From Bradyrhizobium sp. WBAH42 (GTDB lineage: Bacteria; Pseudomonadota; Alphaproteobacteria; Rhizobiales; Xanthobacteraceae): a stretch of 64,000 nucleotides of DNA. The translations under genes were made by a program, and so were the position numbers. The notes under the pieces are model-generated. The model did no database searches. It was not told the DNA's origin and saw only the letters and a program-made list of their open reading frames with translations. Position 1 is the stretch's first letter. Each line of letters starts with the position of its first letter. Below are positions 62,767 to 64,000 of this stretch, piece by piece. The DNA lies in assembly GCF_024585265.1 (NCBI RefSeq), contig NZ_CP036533.1:3729001-3793000 (forward strand), in the 5' to 3' direction.

Positions 62767-64000
62767 ATGCATTTTAGCCTTGACGTCTTGCGCGCCCGCA
62801 AGGGCGATTGCCTGATCCTTCATTTCGGAACAGCTGACGATCCGCACCTGATGCTGATCGATGGAGGACCTGCCAAGGTCTATAAGCCACATCTGGCGCC
62901 GAGAATCGCGCAGATTCACCGTTCGCGCGAATTGGAGCCGAATGATCCCTTGCCGATAGACGTTGTGATGGTCAGTCACATCGACGACGATCACATTAGG
63001 GGCATTCTCGAACTAACGGCGGATCAGCTGGGGAACAGTCCCGATCTCCGTCTCAAGGTCGCCAGCTTGTGGCACAACAGCTTTGACGATCTGCTCACGA
63101 CTGCGCCTGAAGAACTGTTGTCCGGGTTTGGGCCGGCGTCATTCGAGGCAGGCACTGCGCGAAGGCCGGATTTTGACTCAATCGAGCCCGACGAAGAATC
63201 CGACGAGGAAGAGGTGCATCAGACAGTGGATGTTCTCGCCGGCATATCGCAGGGCCGTCAATTGCGTGATGATCGGGAAGTGTTGCAGCGACGCTCGCCG
63301 GCGCGTCGGCAGTGGAAACTGAACCACAAATTCGACGGCGAGCTGATCCTCGCGACCGAGGATACGGACGCGGTCATGTTGGATGGTGGCCTCAAGATGA
63401 CCGTGGCCGGACCGATGCAGCCGGAATTGCTGGCCCTACAGGAAGCCCATGACAAATGGCTGCGGGAGCAAAAGCAGGGGAAGAAAAGCCCGGAAGCAAT
63501 GCTGGCGGCATTCATCGACAAGTCGGTGCCCAATCTCTCCAGCATCGTCGTTTTGGCCGAAATGGGCGGCAAGTGCATGCTGCTGACCGGCGACGCGCGT
63601 GGTGACAAGGTCTTGGAGGGACTTGAGCTGGCCAGGTTGCTTGCCCCCGGAAAGACGCGCCACGTCAATCTTCTCAAGGTGCCGCATCACGGCAGCTCCA
63701 ACAATCTGGAGCAGGTCTTTTTCGAGCGCCTGCCCGCCGACCACTACGTCTTCTCGGGTGATGGCGAACACGGCAATCCCGAACGTGAGACGCTGGAAAT
63801 GCTGCTGGAAGCGCGGGGCGTCGACGCCGAATACACAATCCACCTAACCTATCCGATTGACGAGATGGATATCGAGCGCCAAGCCGACTGGGAAAAGGAG
63901 CAGGCCAAGGAGAAGGCGCGCAAGAAGAAGAATCCGGCGACCAAGAAGCCGGTTCGAGAAAATTGGTCGCCGGAAAAGCACAGCCTCGGCGCTCTGTTCC
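62767..64000 (+). CDS. ComEC-like metallo-beta-lactamase-fold protein (partial)
   Basis: The first 411 residues of a protein that runs off the window. It starts MHFSLDVLRARKGDCLILHFG, as ComEC/Rec2-type MBL proteins do, with LMLIDGG (residues 31-37), the metal motif VSHIDDDHIRGI (about residues 75-86), a later VPHHGSSNNLEQVF (about 304) and a final FSGDGEHGNPE segment. The insertion at about residues 110-180 is acidic and probably disordered. The Lys-rich tail (KEKARKKKNP) and beyond are not seen. No signal peptide; cytosolic. Similar MBL proteins accompany proteases and NTPases in bacterial defence loci. Confidence 0.9.
   Translation, partial: MHFSLDVLRARKGDCLILHFGTADDPHLMLIDGGPAKVYKPHLAPRIAQIHRSRELEPNDPLPIDVVMVSHIDDDHIRGILELTADQLGNSPDLRLKVASLWHNSFDDLLTTAPEELLSGFGPASFEAGTARRPDFDSIEPDEESDEEEVHQTVDVLAGISQGRQLRDDREVLQRRSPARRQWKLNHKFDGELILATEDTDAVMLDGGLKMTVAGPMQPELLALQEAHDKWLREQKQGKKSPEAMLAAFIDKSVPNLSSIVVLAEMGGKCMLLTGDARGDKVLEGLELARLLAPGKTRHVNLLKVPHHGSSNNLEQVFFERLPADHYVFSGDGEHGNPERETLEMLLEARGVDAEYTIHLTYPIDEMDIERQADWEKEQAKEKARKKKNPATKKPVRENWSPEKHSLGALF

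Overview
The window looks like chromosomal DNA of a Bradyrhizobium-type alphaproteobacterium (Nitrobacteraceae). This rests on high-GC coding sequence throughout, a MucR/Ros regulator, an exact CtrA-type box (TTAA-N7-TTAA), a FixK/FNR-type box, a lone TctC-type binding protein, many alphaproteobacterial DUF families, and several families of palindromic intergenic repeats typical of these genomes. No species can be named from the sequence alone. I saw no tRNA, rRNA, CRISPR array or intact insertion sequence.

Region 1 (1-9.3 kb) is mostly metabolic and read leftward: a TctC solute-binding protein, then folP-folB-folK and the two methylmalonyl-CoA mutase subunits with a small GFA-family gene between them. 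Region 2 (9.3-26.3 kb) is housekeeping and envelope genes: a HerA-like ATPase, two membrane glycosyltransferase-like proteins, an M20 peptidase, a class II aldolase, MucR, SufE, a PAS-type histidine kinase, a peptidoglycan-binding protein, a BrnT/BrnA toxin-antitoxin pair with a 26-bp palindrome at its start, and a DUF2336 protein behind a CtrA box.

Region 3 (26.4-31.3 kb) is a tight four-gene operon: an exported TPR-CHAT caspase-like protein, a small exported beta-rich protein, and two zinc-ribbon proteins, one with several membrane segments. I cannot match it to a described system.

Region 4 (31.3-43.9 kb) is a metal(loid) resistance island. Leftward are arsR, a thioredoxin-type arsC, an aqpS-like channel and a glutaredoxin-type arsC. 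Rightward are a second arsR, a flavoprotein with a cysteine-rich tail, two MFS transporters, then a cusBA-type copper/silver efflux pair with small periplasmic proteins and a DUF411 protein. A FixK/FNR-type box sits at the classic class II distance from a possible -10 element ahead of the copper genes, suggesting microaerobic control.

Region 5 (44-59.5 kb) is mixed: GFA, Cj0069-like, DUF1259, HbpS-like and DUF2147 proteins, an AraC regulator beside a short-chain dehydrogenase broken by a small deletion, an SMP-30/Yellow-like protein, an intact SDR, a PmtA-like methyltransferase, a TauE exporter, separated DUF1214 and DUF1254 genes, a class A penicillin-binding protein and a YcgN-type cysteine-cluster protein.

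Region 6 (59.6-64 kb, running off the end) is a compact cassette of a patatin-like phospholipase, a subtilisin-like protease with a long unassigned N-terminus, and a ComEC-like metallo-beta-lactamase-fold protein. This lipase-protease-hydrolase set and the CHAT operon are the best candidates for an undescribed system.
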